Source: Streptomyces eurocidicus (GTDB lineage: Bacteria; Actinomycetota; Actinomycetes; Streptomycetales; Streptomycetaceae). Taken from it: a stretch of DNA of 64,000 nt. Positions within the stretch are counted from its first letter, which is position 1, and each line of letters begins with the position of its first letter. The notes below the pieces were generated by a model. It saw only the letters and a list, made by a program, of their open reading frames with translations, made no database searches and was not told the origin of the DNA. Made by a program: the position numbers and the translations under genes. The stretch spans positions 248,001 through 312,000 of the forward strand of contig NZ_LGUI01000005.1 of the NCBI RefSeq assembly GCF_002891295.1. The letters run 5' to 3'. This document shows positions 41,113-49,400 of this stretch, one piece after another.

Positions 41113-41133
41113 GAAGGGAATTGCGTTCCCTTC
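41113..41133 (-). terminator. hairpin downstream of the FhuF-like gene
   Basis: Perfect 8-base arms GAAGGGAA and TTCCCTTC around TTGCG, about 30 bases after the FhuF-like stop on the minus strand and before the DUF2637 promoter. Confidence 0.5.
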
Positions 41134-41163
41134 GCCCCACTCGATCGGGTGGTGTGGGGTCGT

Positions 41164-42102
41164 TCAGCTTGCGGACATCCGCCTTATGCGCTCGGCGTCG
41201 CTGGTGCGTGGGCAGGTGAGACAGGCGTCCTCGGGGCGCAGTGTGTAGAACAGACAGCAGCCCGCCCGGTCGCGCGTCGGAAAGGATTCGCCCCGGGTTC
41301 CGGACAGCGTCCGGAAGGAGGCCCCGCCGACGTACGGGGGAGTGGCCCCCGGCAGCAGCAGCTCCAGCTCGCGCCTGGCCCGGGGCGCCTCGCCCAGCAG
41401 CCCCGCCACGTGCCAGAGCCCTTCGGCGACCTCGTCCGTCGCCATGCCCCACACCGCCCGCGGCCCGCGCCGCATCCGCGGCCGGAAGGCGCCCAGCACC
41501 GGTGTCAGGTGCTCGGCCAGCACCTCCCGCGCCCACGCGCGCAGCGCCTCCTCGTCCGCCACCGCCACGGCGCCCGGCAGGGCCGCCGCGGGATCGTCCG
41601 GCAGGCACGCGAACCCCGTGGGCCAGGCCGTCATCCGGCCCCGCGCGCGGTGCAGCGACACGGCCGCCGCGGGCAGCCGGGGCACCCGGCGGAGCAGGAA
41701 CCACGGGACCGTCACCAGCAGGCAGACCGGCCAGGCGTAGCGGTGCAGCCCGAGGCTCGCGACGGCCTCCGGGCGGCCCCGCTCCCCGTAGTCCCGCAGG
41801 AGCTGCTCGTCGTCCCGGGTGAGGAAGGCGTCCAGCTCCTCGCCGCCCGCCGCCAGCCCGTCGGCCGTCAACCAGCCGTCGCCCCGGCACGGCGGTTCCA
41901 CCGTGGCGGTGACGTGGGGGAGGGCCTCCGAGAGCCGGGTATAGGCGGCGGAGAAAACGGAGGTGAGCGCGTCAGAGGGGGTGGCAGAGGGTGTGTCGGA
42001 GAGCGTGACCGTGGGGTCGGGGACCTCTTCCGAGGCGGGTGGGATCGAAGGTGCTGCGGATGAGGAAATACCGGCAGGCGGAGTGGCAGAGGCGGGAAGC
42101 AT
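41164..42102 (-). CDS. FhuF-like ferric iron reductase
   Basis: A 312-residue protein ending in the [2Fe-2S] signature CC-x10-C-x2-C (RAGCCLFYTLRPEDACLTCPR), which defines siderophore-iron reductases of the FhuF type. The central part contains LLVTVPWFLLRRVPRL. It would release iron from imported siderophores in the cytoplasm by reduction. An IdeR/DmdR-like iron box lies 28 bases upstream of the start, in the promoter, predicting repression by iron. The N-terminal 40 residues are Ser/Thr/Pro-rich and less certain. Confidence 0.87.
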   Translation of the reverse strand: MLPASATPPAGISSSAAPSIPPASEEVPDPTVTLSDTPSATPSDALTSVFSAAYTRLSEALPHVTATVEPPCRGDGWLTADGLAAGGEELDAFLTRDDEQLLRDYGERGRPEAVASLGLHRYAWPVCLLVTVPWFLLRRVPRLPAAAVSLHRARGRMTAWPTGFACLPDDPAAALPGAVAVADEEALRAWAREVLAEHLTPVLGAFRPRMRRGPRAVWGMATDEVAEGLWHVAGLLGEAPRARRELELLLPGATPPYVGGASFRTLSGTRGESFPTRDRAGCCLFYTLRPEDACLTCPRTSDAERIRRMSAS

Positions 42103-42129
42103 GCGAGGACCACCGAATCGGGATCATTT

Positions 42130-42148
42130 GCAGGTAAGCCTTACCTTA
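42130..42148 (-). promoter_or_regulatory. iron box (IdeR/DmdR-type) upstream of the FhuF-like gene
   Basis: Read on the minus strand, TAAGGTAAGGCTTACCTGC matches the IdeR/DmdR consensus TTAGGTTAGGCTAACCTAA at 14 of 19 positions by my count. It lies directly ahead of the FhuF-like gene and 70 bases upstream of the divergent GntR gene. Confidence 0.7.
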
Positions 42149-42217
42149 CCGGAATTGATCGGGGTTTGAACTGTCAGAACGGCCGCCTATGGTTCAGATG
42201 GACACAGGAGGACCCCA

Positions 42218-43003
42218 ATGGAGCAGGGCAGACCCCACACCGAGGCATCGCGCACCGCCGCCGGCGTGCCCGCGCAGGCCACGCCCGGCGCGCACGGTGG
42301 GCACCACGGGCGCGACGAACTGGTCCGTGGCGAGCACGTCCACGGCGAGCGCCCGTACGCGGTCCCCGCTCCCGCGCGCCGGATGCCCACGCGCTACTCC
42401 GTGCGCGGACAGGTGCTCGACGCGCTCCGCAAGGCCCTGCTGGGCGGTGAGCTCATACCCGGCGAGGTCTACTCCGGCCCCGCCCTCGGCGAGCGGTTCG
42501 GCGTCTCCGCGACGCCCGTGCGCGAGGCGATGCAGCAGCTCGTCCTGGAGGGCGCCGTGGAGGTCGTGCCCAACCGGGGCTTCCGCGTCACCCGCCGCAG
42601 CGCCCGCGACCTGGCCGAGCTGGCCGAGGTCCGCGCCCTCCTGGAGGTCCCCGTCGTGCTGCGCCTCGCGCGCACGGTCCCGGCGGCGCGCTGGGCGGAG
42701 CTGGCGCCCCTCGCGGAGGCCGCGTCCGCCGCGGCCACGACGGGGGACCGCGCGCTCTACGCCGAGGCCGACCGCGCCTTCCACCGCGCGCTCCTCGGCC
42801 TCGCCGGCAACCGCCAACTGACCGCGGTCGCGGAGGAACTGCACCGTCGCGCGCAGTGGCCGGCGGCCCGGGAGCCGGCGTTCCGCTGCGCGGATCTGGT
42901 GGCGGACGCGGCGGAGCACGTGGCGTTGCTGGAGGCGTTGACGGTGCGGGATCTGGGGGCGGTGGAGGCGTTGGTGCGGGGGCACTTCACGGGGGCGGTC
43001 TAG
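42218..43003 (+). CDS. GntR-family regulator with FCD domain
   Basis: A 261-residue FadR-type regulator. The winged helix spans about residues 55-125 (YSVRGQVLDALRKALLGGEL, GPALGERFGVSATPVREAMQQLVLEGAVEVVPNRGF). The FCD ligand domain follows (LAELAEVRALLEVPVVLRLA, EADRAFHRALLGLAGNRQL, DAAEHVALLEALTVRDLGAVEALV) with conserved metal-binding Asp/His. The first 50 residues are His-rich (GAHGGHHGRDE). The ATG has AGGAGG 7 bases upstream. Its ligand would be a carboxylate; the target is not evident. It ends at palindromic element copy C. Confidence 0.88.
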   Translation: MEQGRPHTEASRTAAGVPAQATPGAHGGHHGRDELVRGEHVHGERPYAVPAPARRMPTRYSVRGQVLDALRKALLGGELIPGEVYSGPALGERFGVSATPVREAMQQLVLEGAVEVVPNRGFRVTRRSARDLAELAEVRALLEVPVVLRLARTVPAARWAELAPLAEAASAAATTGDRALYAEADRAFHRALLGLAGNRQLTAVAEELHRRAQWPAAREPAFRCADLVADAAEHVALLEALTVRDLGAVEALVRGHFTGAV

Positions 43004-43009
43004 GGGGGC

Positions 43010-43187
43010 TTGTTCCCCAGCCCCGCCCCTTCCCGTAACCGGAGGCTTCGCCCCCGGCCCCCCTTTTCCGCGCTGACGCGCGGTGTCCTCAATCGCCGGA
43101 CGGGCTGAAAACAGCCCGTCCGGCGATTGAGGACACCGGGTCCGGGGCGGAGCCCCGGTTCGGGAAGGGGCGGGTAGGGGAAAGAAC
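43010..43187. repeat. palindromic intergenic element, copy C
   Basis: Left arm from TTGTTCCCCAGCCCCGCC, right arm ending GGGTAGGGGAAAG, with a perfect inner hairpin of 26-base arms (43082-43107 and 43112-43137) around AAAA. It separates the convergent GntR and helical-repeat genes and supplies the last codons and stop of the latter. Confidence 0.9.
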
Positions 43188-44045
43188 CGCCGTCCCCCGG
43201 CCCCGGCCCCGCCCCGCGCTACGCGCCGCCGCCCCCGTCGGCAGACGGCCCGCCAGCCACGCCGGCACCCCACCCAGCAGCCGCACCAGCCGCCCCGCCT
43301 CCGCCCGCAGCCGCGCCGCCTCGCCCGCGTCCGGCAGTACCGAGGCCAGCGATGCCAGGGCGGGCGCGATCCCGATCAGATAGCCCAGCTCTTCCCGTAT
43401 GCGAAGGGACTCCGCGAAGCCGTACCGCGCCTCGTCGAGCCGCCCGTCGTGCTCGGCCATCGCCGCCACGTGCCGCCAGGTGAAGGAGAGCAGTAACCGC
43501 TGGCCGTGCGTGGTCGCCCCCGCGTGGGCCCGCTCGAAGGCCGCCGTCGCGTCGGACGGATTGTCGGACAGGTGCTGGGCGATCAGGCCCCGCCGGAAGT
43601 GGAGCAGGGGCCGGGTCCGTGAACCCGGGGCGAGCAGCGCCGCCGCCCGGCCCAGTGCGGAACGCGCCTCGTCGGCCCGGTCGCGTACGCCCAAAAGGGT
43701 GGCGGCGTAAGCGAGATGACCCCGCTCGCAGGCGGCCGCCCCGCGCTCCTCATCGTCCGCGGCGAGCGCCTCCGCCGTGCGCAGCGCGTCCTCGGCGGCC
43801 CGCCAGCCCTCCCCGGTGAACATGCACTGTTCGATCAGCACCACCGTCCGGCGCAGCGCCGGACCGGGCTCCCCGGCGGCGCGCGGCGCGAGGAGCGCCG
43901 CGGCGTCGTCCCAGCAGGCGCGCGACCGAAGCCGCCATACGGCCCGTTCCAGCGGATCGTCCCCGTGCGGGTCCCCTCCGTGCGGCCCCTCCGGTTCCGG
44001 TGGCTCCTCGGACAACCCAGAATTCCGCATGGCGGTATCCGCCAC
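43089..44045 (-). CDS. TPR-like helical-repeat protein
   Basis: A 318-residue alpha-helical protein with TPR-like pairs, for example ALRRTVVLIEQCMFTGEGWR, RGHLAYAATLLGVRDRADEA, LLHFRRGLIAQHLSDNPSDA and GRLDEARYGFAESLRIREEL. It resembles the scaffold part of Streptomyces regulators but has no DNA-binding domain. GTG 44045 is chosen for its GGGGAGG ribosome binding site; ATG 44030 is an alternative. About the last 33 residues (from GTAVLSPTRPFPNRG) are encoded by palindromic element copy C, so the native C-terminus was probably earlier. Divergent from the OtrA-like gene. Function unknown. Confidence 0.68.
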   Translation of the reverse strand: MADTAMRNSGLSEEPPEPEGPHGGDPHGDDPLERAVWRLRSRACWDDAAALLAPRAAGEPGPALRRTVVLIEQCMFTGEGWRAAEDALRTAEALAADDEERGAAACERGHLAYAATLLGVRDRADEARSALGRAAALLAPGSRTRPLLHFRRGLIAQHLSDNPSDATAAFERAHAGATTHGQRLLLSFTWRHVAAMAEHDGRLDEARYGFAESLRIREELGYLIGIAPALASLASVLPDAGEAARLRAEAGRLVRLLGGVPAWLAGRLPTGAAARSAGRGRGRGTAVLSPTRPFPNRGSAPDPVSSIAGRAVFSPSGD

Positions 44046-44444
44046 AGTGCCCTCCCCAAGCGCGCCGTCGAGCTGGAAGCCGTGACCGCATCTCAGCACG
44101 AAGACACGGGCGCGGCCAAGGGCCAGGTGTGAACCAGTTCACAAACTCGCCCGCCGGTTACGGGGCGAAGGGGCGCCCCCGTGTCCGCGGCTCTCCGCGG
44201 CAGCGGCACATTATCGGAGAACGGGCAGGTCCAGGCGGTACGGAGCGGCCCGGGCCGGGTCGGGCCGCGGCGGTGGAAAATGCCTCGCGCGCCGGACGGG
44301 GCCGCTGGCAGGATGACGGCGCGCCCCCGCCGCACGGTGGAAGGGCGCGCGACCGGACCCTCGCCCGCCGCATGGGCGGTGGCCGGGAACGGCCGGTCCG
44401 CCCGGCCCCGGCACAGCCACCGACGAGCACCAGGGAGAACCCGC
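44046..44444 (+). other. 399-base divergent regulatory region
   Basis: Between the helical-repeat gene (minus) and the leader of the OtrA-like gene (plus). No gene is supported. It carries the palindrome TGTGAAC-CA-GTTCACA at 44128-44143 and presumably both promoters. Confidence 0.5.
44128..44143. promoter_or_regulatory. palindrome TGTGAAC-CA-GTTCACA
   Basis: Perfect 7-base arms around CA, 83 bases upstream of the helical-repeat gene start and 302 bases before the leader ORF. A candidate operator for either gene; the regulator is unknown. Confidence 0.45.
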
Positions 44445-44567
44445 ATGCGCCGAAGCCTCGAAAACCCCCAGTTCCCTGACCGGATCACTGTTTTCGAGGA
44501 CTCGTTCGCGCATGCACACCTCCCGCACCCTCAATCTCGGCATTCTCGCCCACGTCGACGCCGGTAA
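44445..44567 (+). CDS. 40-residue leader ORF overlapping the OtrA-like gene
   Basis: Starts MRRSLENPQFPDRITVF with a good ribosome binding site (AGGGAGA, 7 bases upstream). It runs through the hairpin at 44456-44499 and overlaps the first 56 bases of the OtrA-like gene in another frame. The C-terminal part, overlapping the GTPase gene, is His/Arg-rich and probably without function. The layout matches leader peptides that expose the ribosome binding site of an antibiotic-resistance gene when drug-bound ribosomes stall. Confidence 0.55.
   Translation: MRRSLENPQFPDRITVFEDSFAHAHLPHPQSRHSRPRRRR
44456..44499 (+). promoter_or_regulatory. hairpin covering the OtrA-like gene's ribosome binding site
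   Basis: CCTCGAAAAC (44456-44465) and GTTTTCGAGG (44490-44499) are perfect complements around a 24-base loop. The right arm contains GAGG, the only ribosome binding site candidate for the ATG at 44512. The left arm is codons 4-7 of the leader ORF, so translating ribosomes would open the structure. Confidence 0.6.
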
Positions 44568-46491
44568 GACCAGCCTCACCGAGCGCCTGCTGTTCGACAC
44601 CGGTGCCATCGACCGGCTCGGCAGCGTCGACGCCGGCAGCACCCGTACCGACAGCGGCGAGCTCGAACGCCGCAGGGGCATCACCATCCGCACCGCCGTC
44701 GCCCCCTTCCGCGTCGGCGACCTGGGCGTCAACCTCATCGACACCCCCGGGCACAGTGACTTCATCGCCGAGGTCGGCCGCGCCCTGGGCGTCCTCGACG
44801 GCGCCGTGCTCGTCCTGTCCGCGGTCGAGGGCGTCCAGGCGCAGACCCGGGTGCTGATGAGGACGCTGCGGCGGCTGCGCCTGCCGACCCTCGTGTTCGT
44901 CAACAAGGCCGACCGCCCGGGCGCACGCGAGGCCGGGACGCTGGCCGACATCCGCCGCCGGCTGACGCCGCGCGTGGTGCCCATGGCCACGGTCCACGGC
45001 ATCGGCACGCCCGCCGCCCGCGCCGTCCCCGGCTCGTACCGCGATCCGGCCTTCCGCGACCTGGTGGCCGAGGCCCTGGCCGAGGACGACGACGCCCTGC
45101 TCGCCAGGCTCGTCGACGGGCCGCCGCCGGGCGCCGGTGAGCTGCGCGCCGCGCTGGCCGACCGCACGGCGCGCGGCCTGCTCCACCCCGTGTACTTCGG
45201 CTCGGCGCTGTCCGGCGAGGGGATCGCCGGGCTGCTCGACGGGATCGCCACGTACCTGCCGGCCGTACGGGCCGGGGCCGGCGCTCCGGACGCCGGGCCG
45301 ACCGGCACGGTCTTCGCCGTCGAGCGCGGCGCGTCCGGCGAGAAGACCGCGTACCTCCGGCTGTTCTCGGGCGAGCTGGCCGAGCGCGCCCGGATCACGC
45401 TGCACCGCCGTGAGGCGGACGGCGCGCCCGGCGAGCACACCGGCCGGATCACCTTCCTGGAGACCGTCGGCGCGCCGCCGGACGCCGCCCGGCGGCTGAC
45501 CGCCGGGGGCATCGCCCGGCTCCGCGGCCTGCCCGGGATCCGCGTCGGCGACCGCCTCGGGCCCCTGGCGGACGCGGGTCCGGCGCACTTCGCCCCGCCG
45601 TCCCTGGAGTCCGTCGTCCGGCCTGTGCGCCCCGCCGACGCGGCCCGGCTGCACGCCGCGCTGGCCGGGCTCGCCGACCAGGACCCGCTGATCGGCACCC
45701 GCGCCCTGCCGGGCGGCGGCACCTCCGTACTGCTCTACGGCGAGGTGCAGAAGGAGGTCCTCGCGGCCACCCTCGACGAGGAGTTCGGCCTCGGCGCCGC
45801 CTTCGAGCCGAGCACCACGATCCTCCGGGAGCGGCCCGCCGGCACCGGCGAGGCACGGGAGGAGATCGACCGGCACGGCGGCCACGTCTTCTGGGCCACG
45901 GTCGGCCTGCGCGTCGAGCCGGGCGCGCCGGGCTCCGGCAACGTCTTCCGGCGGGACACCGAACTGGGCGCCCTCCCGCTCGCCTTCGACCGGGCGGTGG
46001 AGGAGACCGTCCACGGCACGCTCGACCAGGGCCTGCGGGGCTGGCCGGTCACCGACTGCGTCGTCACCCTGACGCGCTCCGGTTTCGTCGGCCCGGTCAG
46101 CACGGCCGCCGACTTCCGGCAGCTGACGCCCCTGGTCCTGATGGCCGCGCTGGCCGAGGCGGGGACCGAGGTGTACGAACCCTGCCACGGTTACGAGCTG
46201 GAGGTGCCGGTGGACTGCCTCGGCCCGGTCATGGGGGCGCTCGCCGCGGCCGGCGCGGTCGTCGGGGAAACGGTGGCCGGGGCGGAGGGATGCGTACTGA
46301 GGGGAACGATCCCGGCGCGCGGGCTCACGGGGTTCGAGGGACGCTTGCCGGGGCTCACGCGGGGTGAGGGCGTGTGGTGGACGGCGGCGGCGGCCGACCG
46401 GCCGTGCGGCGGGAGCGTGCCGAAGCGCCCGCGCAGCGACGGGAACCCGCTGAACAGGGCGGAGTACCTGCGGTCCGTGGGGCGGGCGTAG
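44512..46491 (+). CDS. OtrA/Tet-type ribosomal protection GTPase
   Basis: A 659-residue EF-G-like GTPase. G1 is AHVDAGKTSLTERLL, G2 lies in RRRGITIRTAV, G3 is DTPGHSDF and G4 is NKAD. The C-terminal domains III-V follow, with YGEVQKEVLAATL and the family FVGPVSTAADFRQLTPLVLMAAL segment. Length and motifs fit tetracycline-resistance ribosomal protection proteins of the OtrA group, which displace the drug from the 30S subunit; chromosomal relatives exist in many streptomycetes, some without proven resistance. Expression appears controlled by a leader ORF and hairpin. Confidence 0.9.
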   Translation: MHTSRTLNLGILAHVDAGKTSLTERLLFDTGAIDRLGSVDAGSTRTDSGELERRRGITIRTAVAPFRVGDLGVNLIDTPGHSDFIAEVGRALGVLDGAVLVLSAVEGVQAQTRVLMRTLRRLRLPTLVFVNKADRPGAREAGTLADIRRRLTPRVVPMATVHGIGTPAARAVPGSYRDPAFRDLVAEALAEDDDALLARLVDGPPPGAGELRAALADRTARGLLHPVYFGSALSGEGIAGLLDGIATYLPAVRAGAGAPDAGPTGTVFAVERGASGEKTAYLRLFSGELAERARITLHRREADGAPGEHTGRITFLETVGAPPDAARRLTAGGIARLRGLPGIRVGDRLGPLADAGPAHFAPPSLESVVRPVRPADAARLHAALAGLADQDPLIGTRALPGGGTSVLLYGEVQKEVLAATLDEEFGLGAAFEPSTTILRERPAGTGEAREEIDRHGGHVFWATVGLRVEPGAPGSGNVFRRDTELGALPLAFDRAVEETVHGTLDQGLRGWPVTDCVVTLTRSGFVGPVSTAADFRQLTPLVLMAALAEAGTEVYEPCHGYELEVPVDCLGPVMGALAAAGAVVGETVAGAEGCVLRGTIPARGLTGFEGRLPGLTRGEGVWWTAAAADRPCGGSVPKRPRSDGNPLNRAEYLRSVGRA

Positions 46492-46519
46492 GCCGGGCCG
46501 CGCGGACGGCCTCCCGTGG

Positions 46520-47383
46520 TCAGAACAGTGCCGTCACGGCTTCCCCCACCCACACCAGGGGCATCGCCGCGCACACGACCCCCGGTACGGCGAACATCGG
46601 CACCCCCAGCAGCAGGCCGACCGGCAACGCGCCCCACGAGGACGCCAGCACCCGCGACGGGTCCTCCGGGTCGTATCGCAGCTCGCCCCGCCGTGCCTTC
46701 CAGCCGGAGCGGTGACGGCACGTCACCCCGTCGAGCGTGCGGAAGCGGTAGAGATAGGAGCCGGCCCCTTCGCTGTCCCGGAAGACCTCCGGAGGGTTCG
46801 GCACCTGGACCGTCACGCCCCGGCGCCGGAGGATCCAGCGCGTCCGCAGGTCGAGGGCGTGCTCGAAGAGCGTCAGCAGATAGCCGCCGAAGAGACCGGC
46901 CGCCCAGGCGGCCGGGGCGTGCCAGCGCGGCGCCCCCGGGAGCAGCAGGGCCAGCAGGGCGACCGGCAGGCCGAACAGTGTGTAGAAGGCCGCGGACTTC
47001 TGCGGGAACGTGCCGTGCCGCAGGACGCCGGTCAGCCGGCCCGCCGCCGACCGTACGGCGGGCACCGGCCACGGCTCCGTCGTCTCCCGGCGCACCGGAG
47101 GGCGGGTGCCGTAGGGCGGGTACGTGGGCCGCAGCGCCGTCATCTCCGCGGCCAGCCCGGCCAGCGCCTGGTGACTTCGGTGACGGACCGTCAGTGGTGC
47201 GGCGGGCGGGTGCGGCCCGGCGAGCAGATGGAGCGTCAGCGTGCCCGGCCCGGAACCGGGATCGACGTCGACGCGGCTTATCCACGGCCCCGGCACCACC
47301 GTCGTCGTGCGCCCCGTCTGCCAGCGCACCTCGCCGCGCTCCACCCGGACCCGGGTGCGGCCTTCCTTGATCACTACCCCCAT
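46520..47383 (-). CDS. membrane protein of unknown function
   Basis: A 287-residue protein. An N-terminal soluble part (about 1-120) has a PH-like strand pattern (VVIKEGRTRVRVERGEVRWQ). Membrane segments lie near residues 130-150 (FYTLFGLPVALLALLLPG), 155-175 (WAAGLFGGYLLTLFEHAL) and 250-280 (LPVGLLLGVPMFAVPGVV). Between them is a soluble RYDPEDPSRVL segment, reminiscent of DUF3592-type proteins. No catalytic motif. It converges on the OtrA-like gene, 28 bases apart. Confidence 0.7.
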   Translation of the reverse strand: MGVVIKEGRTRVRVERGEVRWQTGRTTTVVPGPWISRVDVDPGSGPGTLTLHLLAGPHPPAAPLTVRHRSHQALAGLAAEMTALRPTYPPYGTRPPVRRETTEPWPVPAVRSAAGRLTGVLRHGTFPQKSAAFYTLFGLPVALLALLLPGAPRWHAPAAWAAGLFGGYLLTLFEHALDLRTRWILRRRGVTVQVPNPPEVFRDSEGAGSYLYRFRTLDGVTCRHRSGWKARRGELRYDPEDPSRVLASSWGALPVGLLLGVPMFAVPGVVCAAMPLVWVGEAVTALF

Positions 47384-47461
47384 GGGAGGAAGGCTATCCC
47401 GCCGGCCCGCGGCGCGGGCTCCCGGAGCCGGGGCCGCGAGCCGCGGGCCGCGCGGTGCGGC

Positions 47462-49294
47462 TCAGCCCGTCTGCACCAGCGGGGACCAGGCGCCGAGCGC
47501 GTCCGTGCCCGTACCGCCGTACAGCGAGGTCTCGCCGTTGGACCAGCGGGTCACGAGGCCGTCCCGGCGGCCGGTCCCCGTGAAGTCGCCGGCGGTCATC
47601 ACGGCGCCCGCCCAGGAGGCGTTGGGCGGCTGGAGGCGGGTGCCCTTGCCGATGTCGGTGCCCGTGGTGGTGTACGAGCCCAGCGAGCCGTCGGACCAGC
47701 GGACGACCAGGTTCGAGCGGCCGTCACCGGCCGGCTGGACGCTGGTCAGGGCGGTGGCGTTCCGCCAGTACGAACCGGCCTCCATCAGCCGGCGCTCCGT
47801 GCCCGGCCCGGCGGAGCTCACGCCGGAGTACACGCTGAGGCTGCCGTCCACCCAGCGGACGGCCAGGTCGCCCGCCTTGTCCGTGGCGGCGTACCGGCCC
47901 GCGGTGATCTGGGTGGCGTACTTCCAGAAGGAGCCGACGGCCCCCAGCGTGTACTCCTTGCCGGAGCCGGAGGCGTCGAAGTCCTCGTAGTAGCTGAGCT
48001 TGCCGTTGTCCCAGCGGACCATGAGGTCGGTGCGGCCGGTGCCGCTGAAGTCGCCGGTGGTGACCGTCTCGGCGCGCTTCCAGAAGCTGTCCGCCTTCGC
48101 GAGCTGCTTCTCCGCCCCGAAACCGCCCTGGCCGTCGCCGGGGTAGAGGCTGACCTCGCCGTCGCTCCAGATGGTCAGCAGGTCCTCGCGCCCGTCACCG
48201 GTGAAGTCGCCCGACGCGAGGTGCCGGGCGTGGGTCCAGGTGGAGGCGGCGCCGGGCAGCCGGGCGGCGTCGGACGGCGGCTGGTAGGCGGTGGGGCGCA
48301 CGGGCGTGCGGTCCGCGACGGCGTCCTGGTAGAGGTCCTGGACCTCCTGGCCGAAGACGGGGGAGTAGCTGACCCAGTCGTCGCCCGCGGCGTCGCCGCC
48401 GCCGTTCCAGCCGCCGAGGGCGCCGATGAGGTCGCCGGTGCGGGCCTTGGCGTCGTAGTACGAGATCCAGGGGCTGCCGGACGTCCCGCCGAAGAAGCCG
48501 CCGCACTTCATCTGGAGCTGCTGGTAACCGGCGAGCCGCGCGGTGGGCACGGTGCAGCTGAAAGCCCGCTGGTCGGGGTTGAACGTGCCGGGGTAGCCCG
48601 TGACGGTGACGGTGCTGGTCCAGCGCGGCGTGGGCGTCAGCCGCAGGCCGCCGGTCAGGTCCTGCACCTCGGCGCCCTGGGCGTTCGCCCCGAGCCGGGC
48701 GAAGCCGAAGTCCAGGTCGGAGTCGGTGCCCTTGCTGTTCTTGGTGTAGCGGGGGTCGGTGAAGACCCGCTCCACGGGGAAGACGCCGTACGGCTGGTGG
48801 GCCGCGTCCTGCCCCTTGCGGTACTGCGGTACGAAGATCTGCTGCCCGCCGGCGAGGGACTTGGCGCAGTGCCCGGCGGTGAGCACGAGGTTCCGGCCGG
48901 CGCTCTGCACGACGCTCGCGGTGCAGTAGGTGGGCCCGCCGGGGCCGGAGCTGCTGAAGAACGTGCCGACCGGCGGTATGCCGTCGCCGTACGCGCCCTG
49001 GAGCGTGCCGCTCGGTGCGGCGGCGGCCGCGAGACCGCGGGTGCGTGCCCCGGTGGGGGCGGTGCCGTGGCCGGCGTCGAGCGGCCGGGCCGCGGCCATG
49101 CGCTCGGCCGTCCAGTACGTCGCCGCCGCGCGCGCGTCGATGGCGGGAGCGGGGACGCGCGGCGCGGCGGCCGCGCCGGTGGCGGAGAAGGCCATGCCGC
49201 AGGCGGCCATGGCGAGGACGGCGGCGACCAGCCGGGACCGGCCGGAGGTACGTCCGGAGGTACGTCTGGGGGTACGTCTGGCAGAAGAGGACAA
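47462..49294 (-). CDS. secreted trypsin-like serine protease with FG-GAP/VCBS-like repeats
   Basis: A 610-residue exported protein. The signal peptide precedes GMAFSATGAAAAPRV. The protease domain has the triad in LVLTAGHC (His), SDLDFGFARL (Asp) and FFGGTSGSPWISYY (Ser). After about residue 320 come five or more beta-propeller-like repeats of about 45 residues (HLASGDFTGDGREDLLTIWSDGEVSLYPG; TTGDFSGTGRTDLMVRWDNGKLSYY), an FG-GAP/VCBS type often used for binding. No ATG or GTG fits; TTG 49294 with AGAGAG upstream is the best start. A 12-base tandem repeat encodes RTSG units in the signal region. Confidence 0.82.
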   Translation of the reverse strand: MSSSARRTPRRTSGRTSGRSRLVAAVLAMAACGMAFSATGAAAAPRVPAPAIDARAAATYWTAERMAAARPLDAGHGTAPTGARTRGLAAAAAPSGTLQGAYGDGIPPVGTFFSSSGPGGPTYCTASVVQSAGRNLVLTAGHCAKSLAGGQQIFVPQYRKGQDAAHQPYGVFPVERVFTDPRYTKNSKGTDSDLDFGFARLGANAQGAEVQDLTGGLRLTPTPRWTSTVTVTGYPGTFNPDQRAFSCTVPTARLAGYQQLQMKCGGFFGGTSGSPWISYYDAKARTGDLIGALGGWNGGGDAAGDDWVSYSPVFGQEVQDLYQDAVADRTPVRPTAYQPPSDAARLPGAASTWTHARHLASGDFTGDGREDLLTIWSDGEVSLYPGDGQGGFGAEKQLAKADSFWKRAETVTTGDFSGTGRTDLMVRWDNGKLSYYEDFDASGSGKEYTLGAVGSFWKYATQITAGRYAATDKAGDLAVRWVDGSLSVYSGVSSAGPGTERRLMEAGSYWRNATALTSVQPAGDGRSNLVVRWSDGSLGSYTTTGTDIGKGTRLQPPNASWAGAVMTAGDFTGTGRRDGLVTRWSNGETSLYGGTGTDALGAWSPLVQTG

Positions 49295-49400
49295 AGTGAC
49301 TCTCTGAATGTGCGTAAACGGGTGTGCGAGATGCTGCGCATGCCTATCACAGGGGCGTGGGCGGCCCGTTCCGAGGGCCGGGGACGGGCCGCCCGCTCCT

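Noticed and set aside
44512..46491. Elongation factor G housekeeping gene
   Set aside because: The gene is not in a str operon, its length and C-terminal segments fit ribosomal protection proteins, and it has a leader-hairpin arrangement typical of resistance genes.
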